From Mesorhizobium sp. RMAD-H1 (lineage in GTDB: Bacteria > Pseudomonadota > Alphaproteobacteria > Rhizobiales > Rhizobiaceae), in NCBI RefSeq assembly GCF_014191375.1, contig NZ_JACHWN010000001.1, forward strand, positions 868,001-932,000: a stretch of 64,000 bases of DNA, read 5' to 3'. Under the pieces are notes generated by a model. It was not told the origin of the DNA. It did not search any database and worked only from the letters and a program-made list of their open reading frames with translations. The translations under genes were made by a program, and so were the position numbers. Below, in pieces: positions 54,393 to 64,000 of this stretch (position 1 is the stretch's first letter; each line of letters opens with the position of its first letter).

Positions 54393-54890
54393 TTACTCCG
54401 CGGCCTGTTTTCGTGTTGCCAGCTCTTCCGCGGCCTGGCGGACGGCGGCGACGACATGGGGATAGGCGCCGCAGCGGCAGAGATTGCCCGACATATATTC
54501 GCGGATCTCTTCGTCCGATCCGGCATGACCCTCGCGGATGCAGGCGACGGCGGACATGATCTGTCCCGGCGTGCAATAGCCGCACTGGAAAGCGTCATAG
54601 TCGAGGAAGGCCGCCTGCACCGGGTGCAGTTCACCATTGGGGCCGGCAAGACCCTCGATGGTGGTCACCGCGCGGCCTTCCGCCTGCGCGGCGAGCGTCA
54701 GGCAGGCAAGCACGCGCTCGCCGTCGATATGCACGGTGCAGGCGCCGCACTGGCCATGGTCGCAGCCCTTCTTGGTGCCGGTGAGGCCCAGATGTTCGCG
54801 CAACGCATCGAGGAGCGTGACGCGCGGTTCGATCTCGAGCGCCTGCGCGCGCCCGTTGATCTCAAGATGAACGGTTGTCTTGTTCGTCAT
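54393..54890 (-). CDS. Aldehyde oxidoreductase [2Fe-2S] subunit, PaoA-like
   Basis: This 165 aa protein has the plant-type [2Fe-2S] motif [20 protein letters not shown] at about residues 40-59 and the C-terminal pair [16 protein letters not shown] and [14 protein letters not shown]. coli PaoA carries a twin-arginine leader. Here the protein starts [14 protein letters not shown] with none, so the complex is expected to be cytoplasmic. An in-frame ATG at 54905 would add five residues. It is the first gene of the operon, divergent from a TetR regulator. Confidence 0.92.
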   Translation of the reverse strand: MTNKTTVHLEINGRAQALEIEPRVTLLDALREHLGLTGTKKGCDHGQCGACTVHIDGERVLACLTLAAQAEGRAVTTIEGLAGPNGELHPVQAAFLDYDAFQCGYCTPGQIMSAVACIREGHAGSDEEIREYMSGNLCRCGAYPHVVAAVRQAAEELATRKQAAE

Positions 54891-55164
54891 CTCCGTTCTC
54901 TCCATTGATGGCGTGACGTCCGCCAGCAGCTCCGGTCCGGTGGCAAGGCAGAGGCGTCAGGCCTGTTGTCAAATTTGTCAGGAGGATCGATGCGCCTTAG
55001 GGGCTGCGGGGCGGAGAGCCCTTGCAAGCGCGAAAGACATGGCATAGTCGATCCCGGGTGGAATAGTTGCACAAGGCACTCCAGATAAATCGGAGGCGCC
55101 TCCGTTTATGATCTTAGAGGCTTGCCGCTTGCGGTCAAGTCCTAATTGCTGTTGGAGCTGAATA
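54891..55164. other. Divergent intergenic region between paoA and tetR
   Basis: This holds both promoters across 274 bp and the palindromic operator candidate at 55086-55109. Nothing else is recognised. Confidence 0.5.
55086..55109. promoter_or_regulatory. Palindromic operator candidate for the TetR regulator
   Basis: A perfect 14-bp palindrome CGGAGGCGCCTCCG (55091-55104) is flanked by ATAAA and TTTAT, extending symmetry apart from one extra T on the left. It lies 55 bases upstream of tetR and within the paoA upstream region. The symmetry fits a TetR dimer site. Confidence 0.7.
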
Positions 55165-55800
55165 TTGGCGACGAAGCCGCCGGCCGGATCCGGAGAGGGT
55201 AAACCTGCTGCGCCTGAGAAGCGCCTGCGGGCCGATGCCCGGCGCAATCGCGACAAGCTCCTGGACGTGGCGCGCGCGGCCTTTGCCGAGCATGGCGTCG
55301 ACACCTCGCTTGAAGACATCGCGCGGCGCGCCGGCGTCGGCATCGGCACGCTCTACCGGCATTTCCCGACGCGGGAACATCTCGTCGAGGTGATTTACCG
55401 GCGCGAGGTGGAGGCGCTGTGCGCGGCGGCCGACGATCTGGCGCGCGATTATCCGCCGGATGTCGCGCTGGCGGAGTGGATGCAGCGCTTTGTCGATTAC
55501 ATCGCGACGAAGCGTGGCCTGGCGAGCAGCCTGCGCATTCTGCTGACGGCGAACTGCGAGCTTTTCTCCGATGTGTCCGGCATGATCACCCAGGCGCTGC
55601 GACGGCTGGTGGAGGCGGCTGTCGCCGATGGCTCCATTCGTGACGATGTGGAAAGCTCCGACGTGCTGCTTGCATTGTCGGGCATCTATTCCGCTCCCGA
55701 TACGCCGGACTGGCGCGACCGCTCCCGCCGGCTGGTCTCGCTGTTGATGGACGGGCTGCGCTGGGGCGCGCCGAGGGCGGACGCGAAGCGGAAGTCCTGA
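55165..55800 (+). CDS. TetR/AcrR family repressor divergent from paoABC
   Basis: This 211 aa protein starts at a TTG (55165), with GGAG about eight bases upstream. A lead segment is followed by the TetR helix-turn-helix at about residues 25-70: RRNRDKLLDVARAAFAEHGV, SLEDIARRAGVGIGTLYRHF. The C-terminal ligand domain is not specific. It is divergent from paoABC, so repression of that operon, relieved by an aldehyde, is the simplest model. Confidence 0.88.
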   Translation: MATKPPAGSGEGKPAAPEKRLRADARRNRDKLLDVARAAFAEHGVDTSLEDIARRAGVGIGTLYRHFPTREHLVEVIYRREVEALCAAADDLARDYPPDVALAEWMQRFVDYIATKRGLASSLRILLTANCELFSDVSGMITQALRRLVEAAVADGSIRDDVESSDVLLALSGIYSAPDTPDWRDRSRRLVSLLMDGLRWGAPRADAKRKS

Positions 55801-55922
55801 GGCGGCGGTTCACGCCGCGATCAACAATATTTGTTCGCCCTGCGCGGAACACCGCGACGGTTTTATTCTTGAAGGATTAATCAGCGCTGGACTTTCGTCA
55901 TTCGAAGAGGAGCGACTGAGAC

Positions 55923-56330
55923 ATGAAATCCTCCTGCGCGCGCATTCTCGCATGCCTCGTGATTCTGGCTCCGGCCCCTGCCGCCGCCGAACCGCTCAAG
56001 ACGATGGACGATGTCGGCAAGGCGATCCAGTCCTGCTGGGCGGCGCCTGCCGGCACCGACGGATCCTCCGTCACGCTGAGCTTCAGCTTTCGCCGGGACG
56101 GAACGCTGATCGGGCGACCGAGGACGACGGCCGTCAACGTGAAGGGCGATGACCAGGCGCGCAAATCATTCGTCGATGCGGCGGTGGCGGCCGTCGACCG
56201 CTGCATGCCGCTCGATTTCGCGTCGCCGCTTGCCTCGGGGATAGGCGGGCAGGTGTTCACGGTCAAATTCGCGTCACCCGAAGCATGTCCGGACGGCAAA
56301 TGCCCGAAGGAGAACGATCTGCGGCCTTGA
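55923..56330 (+). CDS. Secreted protein with TolA/TonB-like C-terminal fold, unknown function
   Basis: This 135 aa protein has a signal peptide (ARILACLVILAPAPAAAE, cut near residue 23) and a short domain with IQSCWAAPAG, LSFSFRRDGTLIGRP and DRCMPLDFAS, resembling TonB/TolA C-terminal-like proteins common in Rhizobiales. Cysteines at about 38 and 93 may pair. GAGGAGCGACTG precedes the ATG. It is separate from the flanking genes. The function is unknown. Confidence 0.7.
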   Translation: MKSSCARILACLVILAPAPAAAEPLKTMDDVGKAIQSCWAAPAGTDGSSVTLSFSFRRDGTLIGRPRTTAVNVKGDDQARKSFVDAAVAAVDRCMPLDFASPLASGIGGQVFTVKFASPEACPDGKCPKENDLRP

Positions 56331-56345
56331 GGATGGCGTGTGTCC

Positions 56346-57059
56346 TCACACATGCCGCGTGATGCCGCCGTCGACGCGGATGTTCTGCCCCGTGATGTAG
56401 CCCGCATCGTCGGAGAGCAGGAAAGCCGTCGTCTTGGCGATTTCCTCCACCGTTCCCACGCGCTTCATCGGCACCGCGTCCGCCGTTTCCGGCTTGTGCT
56501 CGAGGCTGTCGATATAGCCCGGCAGAAGGGCGTTCATGCGGATATTGTCGGCGGCATAGCGATCCGCATAGAGCTTGGTGTAGGCGCCGATTGCGGCGCG
56601 ATAGGCGCAGGAGACAGGGAACTTCAGCGAGGGCTCGAAGGCCGCGAAGGTGGTGATGTTGACCCAGGCGCCCTTGCCCTGCCTGAGCATCAGCGGCGTC
56701 ACCAGGCGCGCCATGCGCACCACGTTGAGAACCATCATCTCATTGCCGAGCGCCCAGCCTTCGTCAGTGATGTCGAGGAGGTCGCCTTTCGGCGGATGGC
56801 CGGTATGATTGACCACGGCATCGATCCGGCCATAGCGGCTCGATGCCGCCTCCACCAGCGCTTCCAGATCGGCGAGGTTCTGCGCCGATCCCTTGAGGCC
56901 CACGCCGCCGAGCTCGCCCGCCAGTTCGACGGCGCTTCCCGACGGCGACATCAGCGCCAGGCGATAGCCCCGCTCGCCCAGTTCCCTGGCGATCGCCGCG
57001 CCCATGCCGCGGCCGCCGCCCGTTATCACCGCCACCGGTTTTTCGTTTTCCGCAGGCAT
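56346..57059 (-). CDS. Short-chain dehydrogenase/reductase with altered catalytic site
   Basis: This 237 aa protein has the Rossmann cofactor motif VAVITGGGRGMGAAIARELG at about residues 9-28, an NHTGH in place of NNAG, VNITTFAAF and PGYIDSLEHKPETADAVPMK. Where classical enzymes have Tyr-x3-Lys, the aligned stretch PVSCAYRAAIGAYTKLYADR gives Ser and Arg, so the usual proton relay seems absent. GGAGGAGAAG before the ATG at 57059 supports the start. It is next to a secreted hypothetical gene and shows no link to C1 metabolism. Confidence 0.85.
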   Translation of the reverse strand: MPAENEKPVAVITGGGRGMGAAIARELGERGYRLALMSPSGSAVELAGELGGVGLKGSAQNLADLEALVEAASSRYGRIDAVVNHTGHPPKGDLLDITDEGWALGNEMMVLNVVRMARLVTPLMLRQGKGAWVNITTFAAFEPSLKFPVSCAYRAAIGAYTKLYADRYAADNIRMNALLPGYIDSLEHKPETADAVPMKRVGTVEEIAKTTAFLLSDDAGYITGQNIRVDGGITRHV

Positions 57060-57244
57060 CCGCTTCTCCTCCTGAGCTTCGATTTCGCGAGGACGATAGC
57101 CAGCCGCGGCACGCTTGGCCAGAGGGCGGGAAGGCATCGGCCGGTGGTTGCGGTCCGGCGGCCGGTGCGTTAACCAAGCCTTCACCTTATTGCCGCAATC
57201 GCTATTATCATGCGCGACGCATTCCAACCGGGGACCATCATCTC

Positions 57245-57907
57245 ATGATCAAGAAGTTTTCCATTGCTGCCCTGGCGGCGACCTTCCTCGCAGGCTGCAC
57301 GACCGATCCCTATACCGGGCAGCAGAAGATCTCCAATACGGCCGGCGGCGCGGCCATCGGCGCCGCCGTTGGCGCACTGGGCGGCCTGGCCGTCGGCGGC
57401 TCGAGCCGTGCGCAGCGCAACGCCGTTCTGATCGGCGCGGGCCTCGGCGCGCTGGGCGGCGGCGCCATCGGCAATTATATGGACCGGCAGGAAGCCGAGC
57501 TGCGTGCTCAATTGCAGGGCACCGGCGTTTCGGTCACGCGCAATGGCGACAACATCATCCTCAACATGCCGTCCAACATCACCTTCGACACCGATCAGGA
57601 CGCGGTGAAGAGCCAGTTCTATCCGACGCTGAATTCCGTCGCGATCGTGCTGCGCAAGTTCAACCAGTCGCTGGTCGATATCTATGGCCACACCGATTCG
57701 ACCGGCAGCGCCAGCTACAACCAGCAGCTTTCGCAGCGCCGCGCCCAGTCCGTCGCCACTTATCTGGGCAGCCAGGGCATCGACCAGCGCCGCTTCGCTG
57801 TTACCGGCTTCGGCGATACCCGCCCCATCGCTTCCAACGACACGGAAGCCGGCCGCGCGCAGAACCGCCGCGTCGAGATCCAGATTTCGCCGCTTACCCA
57901 AGGGTAA
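57245..57907 (+). CDS. OmpA-family lipoprotein (YiaD/Pal-like)
   Basis: This 220 aa protein has a lipoprotein signal peptide with lipobox LAGC (Cys at residue 18). A glycine-rich segment follows (GGAAIGAAVGALGGLAVGGS, about 35-80), perhaps a membrane-inserting glycine zipper, then an OmpA peptidoglycan-binding domain from about residue 105 (VDIYGHTDSTGSASYNQQLS, RRAQSVATYLGSQGI, GFGDTRPIASNDTEAGRAQN). It anchors the outer membrane to peptidoglycan. The final codons fall in a tandem repeat. Confidence 0.92.
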   Translation: MIKKFSIAALAATFLAGCTTDPYTGQQKISNTAGGAAIGAAVGALGGLAVGGSSRAQRNAVLIGAGLGALGGGAIGNYMDRQEAELRAQLQGTGVSVTRNGDNIILNMPSNITFDTDQDAVKSQFYPTLNSVAIVLRKFNQSLVDIYGHTDSTGSASYNQQLSQRRAQSVATYLGSQGIDQRRFAVTGFGDTRPIASNDTEAGRAQNRRVEIQISPLTQG

Positions 57908-57960
57908 TCCGTTGGATTGTCCCAGGGGTAAATCCGCTGGATTATCCCAGGGGGTAATCC
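57897..57960. repeat. Tandem repeat at the OmpA gene 3' end
   Basis: Units 57897-57920, 57921-57945 and a partial unit at 57946-57960 share CCCA-GGG-TAATCC and then TGGATT. The first unit encodes the last residues and stop of the lipoprotein. The arms GGATTA and TAATCC at 57939-57960 also make a small hairpin. Confidence 0.75.
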
Positions 57961-57982
57961 TCCGGCCGATCTGACGGAAATG

Positions 57983-58012
57983 AAGCGCGGTTCTTCGGGG
58001 CCGCGCTTTTTC
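57983..58012 (+). terminator. Intrinsic terminator of the OmpA gene
   Basis: The 8-bp arms AAGCGCGG (57983-57990) and CCGCGCTT (58001-58008) surround a TTCTTCGGGG loop and are followed by TTTTTC-type sequence, 76 bases past the stop. It separates the lipoprotein from recA. Confidence 0.85.
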
Positions 58013-58141
58013 ATTGCCGGTTTTCCGACGCGTCGCGGCGCAGCGGGCTCTGCGTCAAAACCGAATCGGATCCCGGCAATGCCGGTTCCGAACCGCGCCC
58101 TGCGCATCTTTTTCACAACGTTTGATCGGTCGCCAGTTCAG

Positions 58142-58172
58142 GAACATAGATGGAACATTTTTGGAATGTTCC
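58142..58172. promoter_or_regulatory. SOS box of recA (LexA site) with overlapping palindrome
   Basis: GAAC (58142-58145), seven bases, then GAAC (58153-58156) is the alphaproteobacterial LexA site in complement (GTTC-N7-GTTC). It overlaps a perfect dyad, GGAACATT (58152-58159) and AATGTTCC (58165-58172). It lies 108-138 bases before the recA start. Confidence 0.85.
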
Positions 58173-58279
58173 GGTTTTTCAAATGGTTGACGATCTTGCC
58201 AAATAAGAACAAAACGGATACAAATAGTTTTCAAGAACGGATCGGCCGGGCTTCATGCACCACACAGGGGTAGTGTAAC

Positions 58280-59371
<1,092 letters not shown>

Positions 59372-59703
59372 GAAGGAGCCGATTTCGGGAGCGGCCTTCT
59401 TTCCCGAATTCTGATTGTTCCGGCCCGCGCTTTTCTCGCTCATGGTGGGAACGGCGCGGGCTTTTGCGTTTGGCGCCGCGATCGGGAGTGGCGCAATTCC
59501 GGCGGATTTCCATCACCGCCTTCCCGCTGCCGGATTGTCTGGACAGGGGTGCGCGGCATCGCTAAAAGCGGGCGGTCCGGACCGCTGCCCAATTTGCGGG
59601 CGCTTGAAGCCTCCAAGAGCAGTTCTCCGGGCTGAGATCAATTCAGAAGGCGAAGCTGCCGGGCGGTTGAGACCGGCACGCGAAAAGCCCAAAGGTTTGG
59701 AAC
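59372..59703. other. Intergenic region between recA and alaS
   Basis: These 332 bp hold the recA terminator at 59423-59465 and, presumably, the alaS promoter and leader. An additional weak dyad TTCGGGA/TCCCGAA lies near 59384-59408. I recognise no T-box (not expected in this group) and no gene. Confidence 0.5.
59423..59465 (+). terminator. Intrinsic terminator of recA
   Basis: The 8-bp arms GCCCGCGC (59423-59430) and GCGCGGGC (59454-59461) are followed by TTTT. The 23-base loop is long, which makes the call less secure, but GC content and T-run fit. Confidence 0.7.
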
Positions 59704-62358
<2,655 letters not shown>

Positions 62359-62379
62359 ACCGGCAATTCCGCGAATTTG

Positions 62380-62408
62380 AACAGGCCGGGCTACCCGGCC
62401 TGTTTTCG
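62380..62408 (+). terminator. Intrinsic terminator of alaS
   Basis: Perfect 11-bp arms AACAGGCCGGG (62380-62390) and CCCGGCCTGTT (62394-62404) around a CTA loop are followed by TTCG. It lies 22 bases past the alaS stop and may also work for the convergent gene. Confidence 0.85.
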
Positions 62409-62409
62409 T

Positions 62410-62763
62410 TTATGCGCAGCTGTGAGCGGCCCGGCTGTCCTCCGGCGCCTCGTCGCGGTCGTCGAGCCCGTAATCGCGCAGCACGTGAGCGATGCGCAGC
62501 CGGTAATCCTCGAAGACGCTGCTGCGGCCCTTCGCCTGGGCCACGCGGTGGGCGGGCAGGGTGCGCCATGCTTTCACCGCCTCCTCGTCGCGCCAGAAGG
62601 AGAGCGACAGGAGCTTGCCCGGCTCGTTGAGGCTCTGGAATCGCTCGATGGAGATGAAGCCGTCGATCGCCAGCAGCTCCGCGCGCAGTCCGGCGGCGAT
62701 GTCGAGATATTGCGCCCGGCGGGCTTCATCCGCCGGCCAGACTTCGAAGATGACCGCGATCAT
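62410..62763 (-). CDS. Antibiotic biosynthesis monooxygenase (ABM)-fold protein
   Basis: This 117 aa protein has a single ABM/dimeric alpha-beta barrel domain: MIAVIFEVWPADEARRAQYL, FISIERFQSLNEPGKLLSLS and FWRDEEAVKAWRTLPAHRVA. Proteins of this fold include small monooxygenases and heme-degrading enzymes; no specific substrate is evident. It overlaps the NIPSNAP-like gene by 4 bp, so the pair is cotranscribed under the divergent ArsR-type regulator region. Confidence 0.83.
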   Translation of the reverse strand: MIAVIFEVWPADEARRAQYLDIAAGLRAELLAIDGFISIERFQSLNEPGKLLSLSFWRDEEAVKAWRTLPAHRVAQAKGRSSVFEDYRLRIAHVLRDYGLDDRDEAPEDSRAAHSCA

Positions 62764-63092
62764 GGCCGCACAAGCTCCGCATGCGGGCCGGAGAGATGCT
62801 TCAGGAACATCCGGTCCTCCTTCAGGATGAAGCGCTCCCGCTTGGCGAATTCATAATTTGCGCGTCCCAGCGGGTCGCCGGCTAGCCGCGCCCGATAGGC
62901 CTCATAGGCCGCCAGGCTTTCGATGTTGTAGACGCCATAGGCGCAGGTGGCCGAGCCCTCATGGGGTCCGAAATAGCCGATCAGGTCAGCCCCGCAGCGC
63001 GGGATCGCCTGACCCCAGTTGCGCGCATATTCAGCGAAGGCGTCCCGTCTGAACGGATCGATCTCATAGCGGATGAAACAGGTGATCATCAC
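62760..63092 (-). CDS. NIPSNAP family small protein
   Basis: This 110 aa protein has a dimeric alpha-beta barrel fold with MITCFIRYEIDPFRRDAFAE, WGQAIPRCGADLIGYFGPHE and a C-terminal EYEFAKRERFILKE-like stretch (NYEFAKRERFILKED). Function in bacteria is unclear. Two adjacent ATGs (63092, 63089) could start it. It is divergent from the ArsR-type regulator by 72 bp and coupled to the ABM gene. Confidence 0.8.
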   Translation of the reverse strand: MMITCFIRYEIDPFRRDAFAEYARNWGQAIPRCGADLIGYFGPHEGSATCAYGVYNIESLAAYEAYRARLAGDPLGRANYEFAKRERFILKEDRMFLKHLSGPHAELVRP

Positions 63093-63164
63093 TCACTTCC
63101 TGTGGTTTTCGATGGCCGATTTCTACCGCTTGAACTCCATCCATGCTTCGGTTAGCATCGAACT

Positions 63165-63842
63165 ATGAAAGACGGTCCTGTCATTGCGAAGATCGCGGCG
63201 CTGCTTGGCGATCCGGCGCGGGCGAATATGCTCACGGCGCTGATGGACGGCCGCGCGCTGACGGCGAGCGAGCTTGCCGGGCTCGCCGGCGTCACCCTGC
63301 AGACGGCGAGCGGGCATCTTGCCAAGCTCGGTGAAGCCAATCTCGTCGACGTGGAAAAGCAGGGGCGGCATCGCTATTTCCGCCTGTCCGGGCCGGATGT
63401 GGCGGAGGTGCTGGAGCGGCTGATGGGCCTGGCCCAGCGCACCGGCGCTGTGCGCGTGCGCACGGGGCCGAAGGATCAGGCGCTGCGCACGGCGCGCATC
63501 TGCTACGACCATCTGGCGGGGGAGCGCGGCGTCGAGATGCTCGATGCGGCCCGCCGGCTCCACCTCATCGCCGAGGACGCGGATCTCGTGCTGACCGGGA
63601 AGGGCCGGGATTTCTTCACCGGCCTTGGTGTCGATATCGGACGGCTCGAGAAAGGCAAGCGGCCGCTCTGCCGCGCCTGTCTCGACTGGAGCGAGCGGCG
63701 CAACCATCTGGGCGGCGCGCTGGGGGCCGCACTCCTCGATACCTTCATCGCGCGGGGCTGGGCGCGGCGGCTCGAGGGGCGCGTCATTTCCTTCACGCCC
63801 GCCGGCACACAGGCGTTTCGCGCCGCCTTTTCGAGCGAATAG
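63165..63842 (+). CDS. ArsR-family transcriptional regulator with C-terminal extension
   Basis: This 225 aa protein has an N-terminal winged helix at about residues 5-80 (VIAKIAALLGDPARANMLTA, LASELAGLAG-like ASELAGLAGVTLQTASGHLA, QGRHRYFRLSGPDVAEVLER). A C-terminal domain of about 120 residues follows, with RPLCRACLDWSERRNHLGGA, whose Cys and His might bind metal or ligand. It is divergent from the NIPSNAP-ABM pair, which it probably regulates. Confidence 0.87.
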   Translation: MKDGPVIAKIAALLGDPARANMLTALMDGRALTASELAGLAGVTLQTASGHLAKLGEANLVDVEKQGRHRYFRLSGPDVAEVLERLMGLAQRTGAVRVRTGPKDQALRTARICYDHLAGERGVEMLDAARRLHLIAEDADLVLTGKGRDFFTGLGVDIGRLEKGKRPLCRACLDWSERRNHLGGALGAALLDTFIARGWARRLEGRVISFTPAGTQAFRAAFSSE

Positions 63843-63880
63843 GTCTTACCGCGCCGGCTCTCCCGTAAGTGACGCCCGCG

Positions 63881-64000
63881 TCACTCCGCCATGGCTTCTT
63901 CATATTCGGTGGAGAGCGCCATCCACTTCTCCTCCGCTTGCGCCAGTTCCGCCCTCGCCTTGGCGATGTCACGCGTGATGGCAGTGACCTTCGACGCATC
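63881..64000 (-). CDS. C-terminal end of an ABC-F family ATPase, partial
   Basis: The last 39 codons on the minus strand read through the window edge, with the sequence TRDIAKARAELAQAEEKWMA then LSTEYEEAMAE and a stop at 63881. This is the coiled-coil C-terminal tail typical of ABC-F (Uup/EttA-like) proteins. The rest lies beyond the window. It is short, so the call rests on this tail pattern. Confidence 0.6.
   Translation of the reverse strand, partial: DASKVTAITRDIAKARAELAQAEEKWMALSTEYEEAMAE

Overview
The window looks like chromosome of a methylotrophic, potentially autotrophic alphaproteobacterium of the Rhizobiales, most like Rhizobiaceae. The base composition is GC-rich. The cbb genes are red-type and arranged F-P-T-A-L-S-X-E under CbbR. 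A xoxF/pqq block follows, in an arrangement I recall from Sinorhizobium meliloti. Rhizobium-type mosaic palindromes (RIME-like) recur, and recA carries a GAAC-N7-GAAC SOS box and is followed by alaS. No sequence search was run; assignments rest on motifs, gene order and remembered families.

Layout. (1) 1-2120: left edge, a partial beta-keto acid cleavage enzyme, a GATase1-AraC regulator and a hotdog thioesterase, probably for carnitine or another quaternary amine. (2) 2123-12401: divergent cbbR and the Calvin cycle operon cbbFPTALSXE, closed by a thioredoxin-like gene. (3) 12422-22781: lanthanide-type methanol oxidation. It holds a small cytochrome c, a NitT/TauT-like ABC transporter, a quinoprotein-associated metallohydrolase, a SoxYZ-like carrier, xoxF with its cytochrome (xoxG) and binding protein (xoxJ), and a CXXCW protein. 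(4) 22849-26215: pqqABCDE. (5) 26217-31500: a minus-strand PQQ-associated export-type ABC system with a cupredoxin-like protein, a YVTN beta-propeller and a periplasmic binding protein. (6) 31645-38128: cofactor genes for methylofuran and tetrahydromethanopterin (H4MPT): a mfnB-folB fusion, mfnE, a flavoprotein, a DHPS-like gene, DUF447, a mfnF-like gene and a HisA-like gene. (7) 38156-50992: formaldehyde oxidation through H4MPT: fae, mch, mtdB and fhcBADC, with beta-RFAP synthase, a CitG-like gene, two ATP-grasp ligases and a pterin carbinolamine dehydratase. (8) 51117-55800: a PaoABC-type molybdenum aldehyde oxidoreductase with a divergent TetR regulator. (9) 55923-64000: ordinary chromosome with an OmpA lipoprotein, recA, alaS, small monooxygenase-like genes, an ArsR regulator and the C-terminus of an ABC-F protein.

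How it works together (inference from known families). XoxF with PQQ and a lanthanide oxidises methanol in the periplasm and passes electrons to cytochrome c. Formaldehyde is captured by Fae on H4MPT and oxidised by MtdB, Mch and Fhc to formate. CO2 formed from formate is fixed by the cbb operon. No mxaFI, serine-cycle or formate dehydrogenase genes lie in the window.

The most unusual sequence-level observations are three palindromic repeat elements that contribute codons to pathway genes: an exactly 51-codon in-frame insert in an ATP-grasp gene, the C-terminus of pqqD, and the C-terminus of mfnB-folB. There is also an 18-codon cysteine-rich ORF translationally coupled to xoxG, and a perfect hairpin with a GCAA loop just before pqqA. 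No tRNA, rRNA, CRISPR array or insertion sequence was seen.
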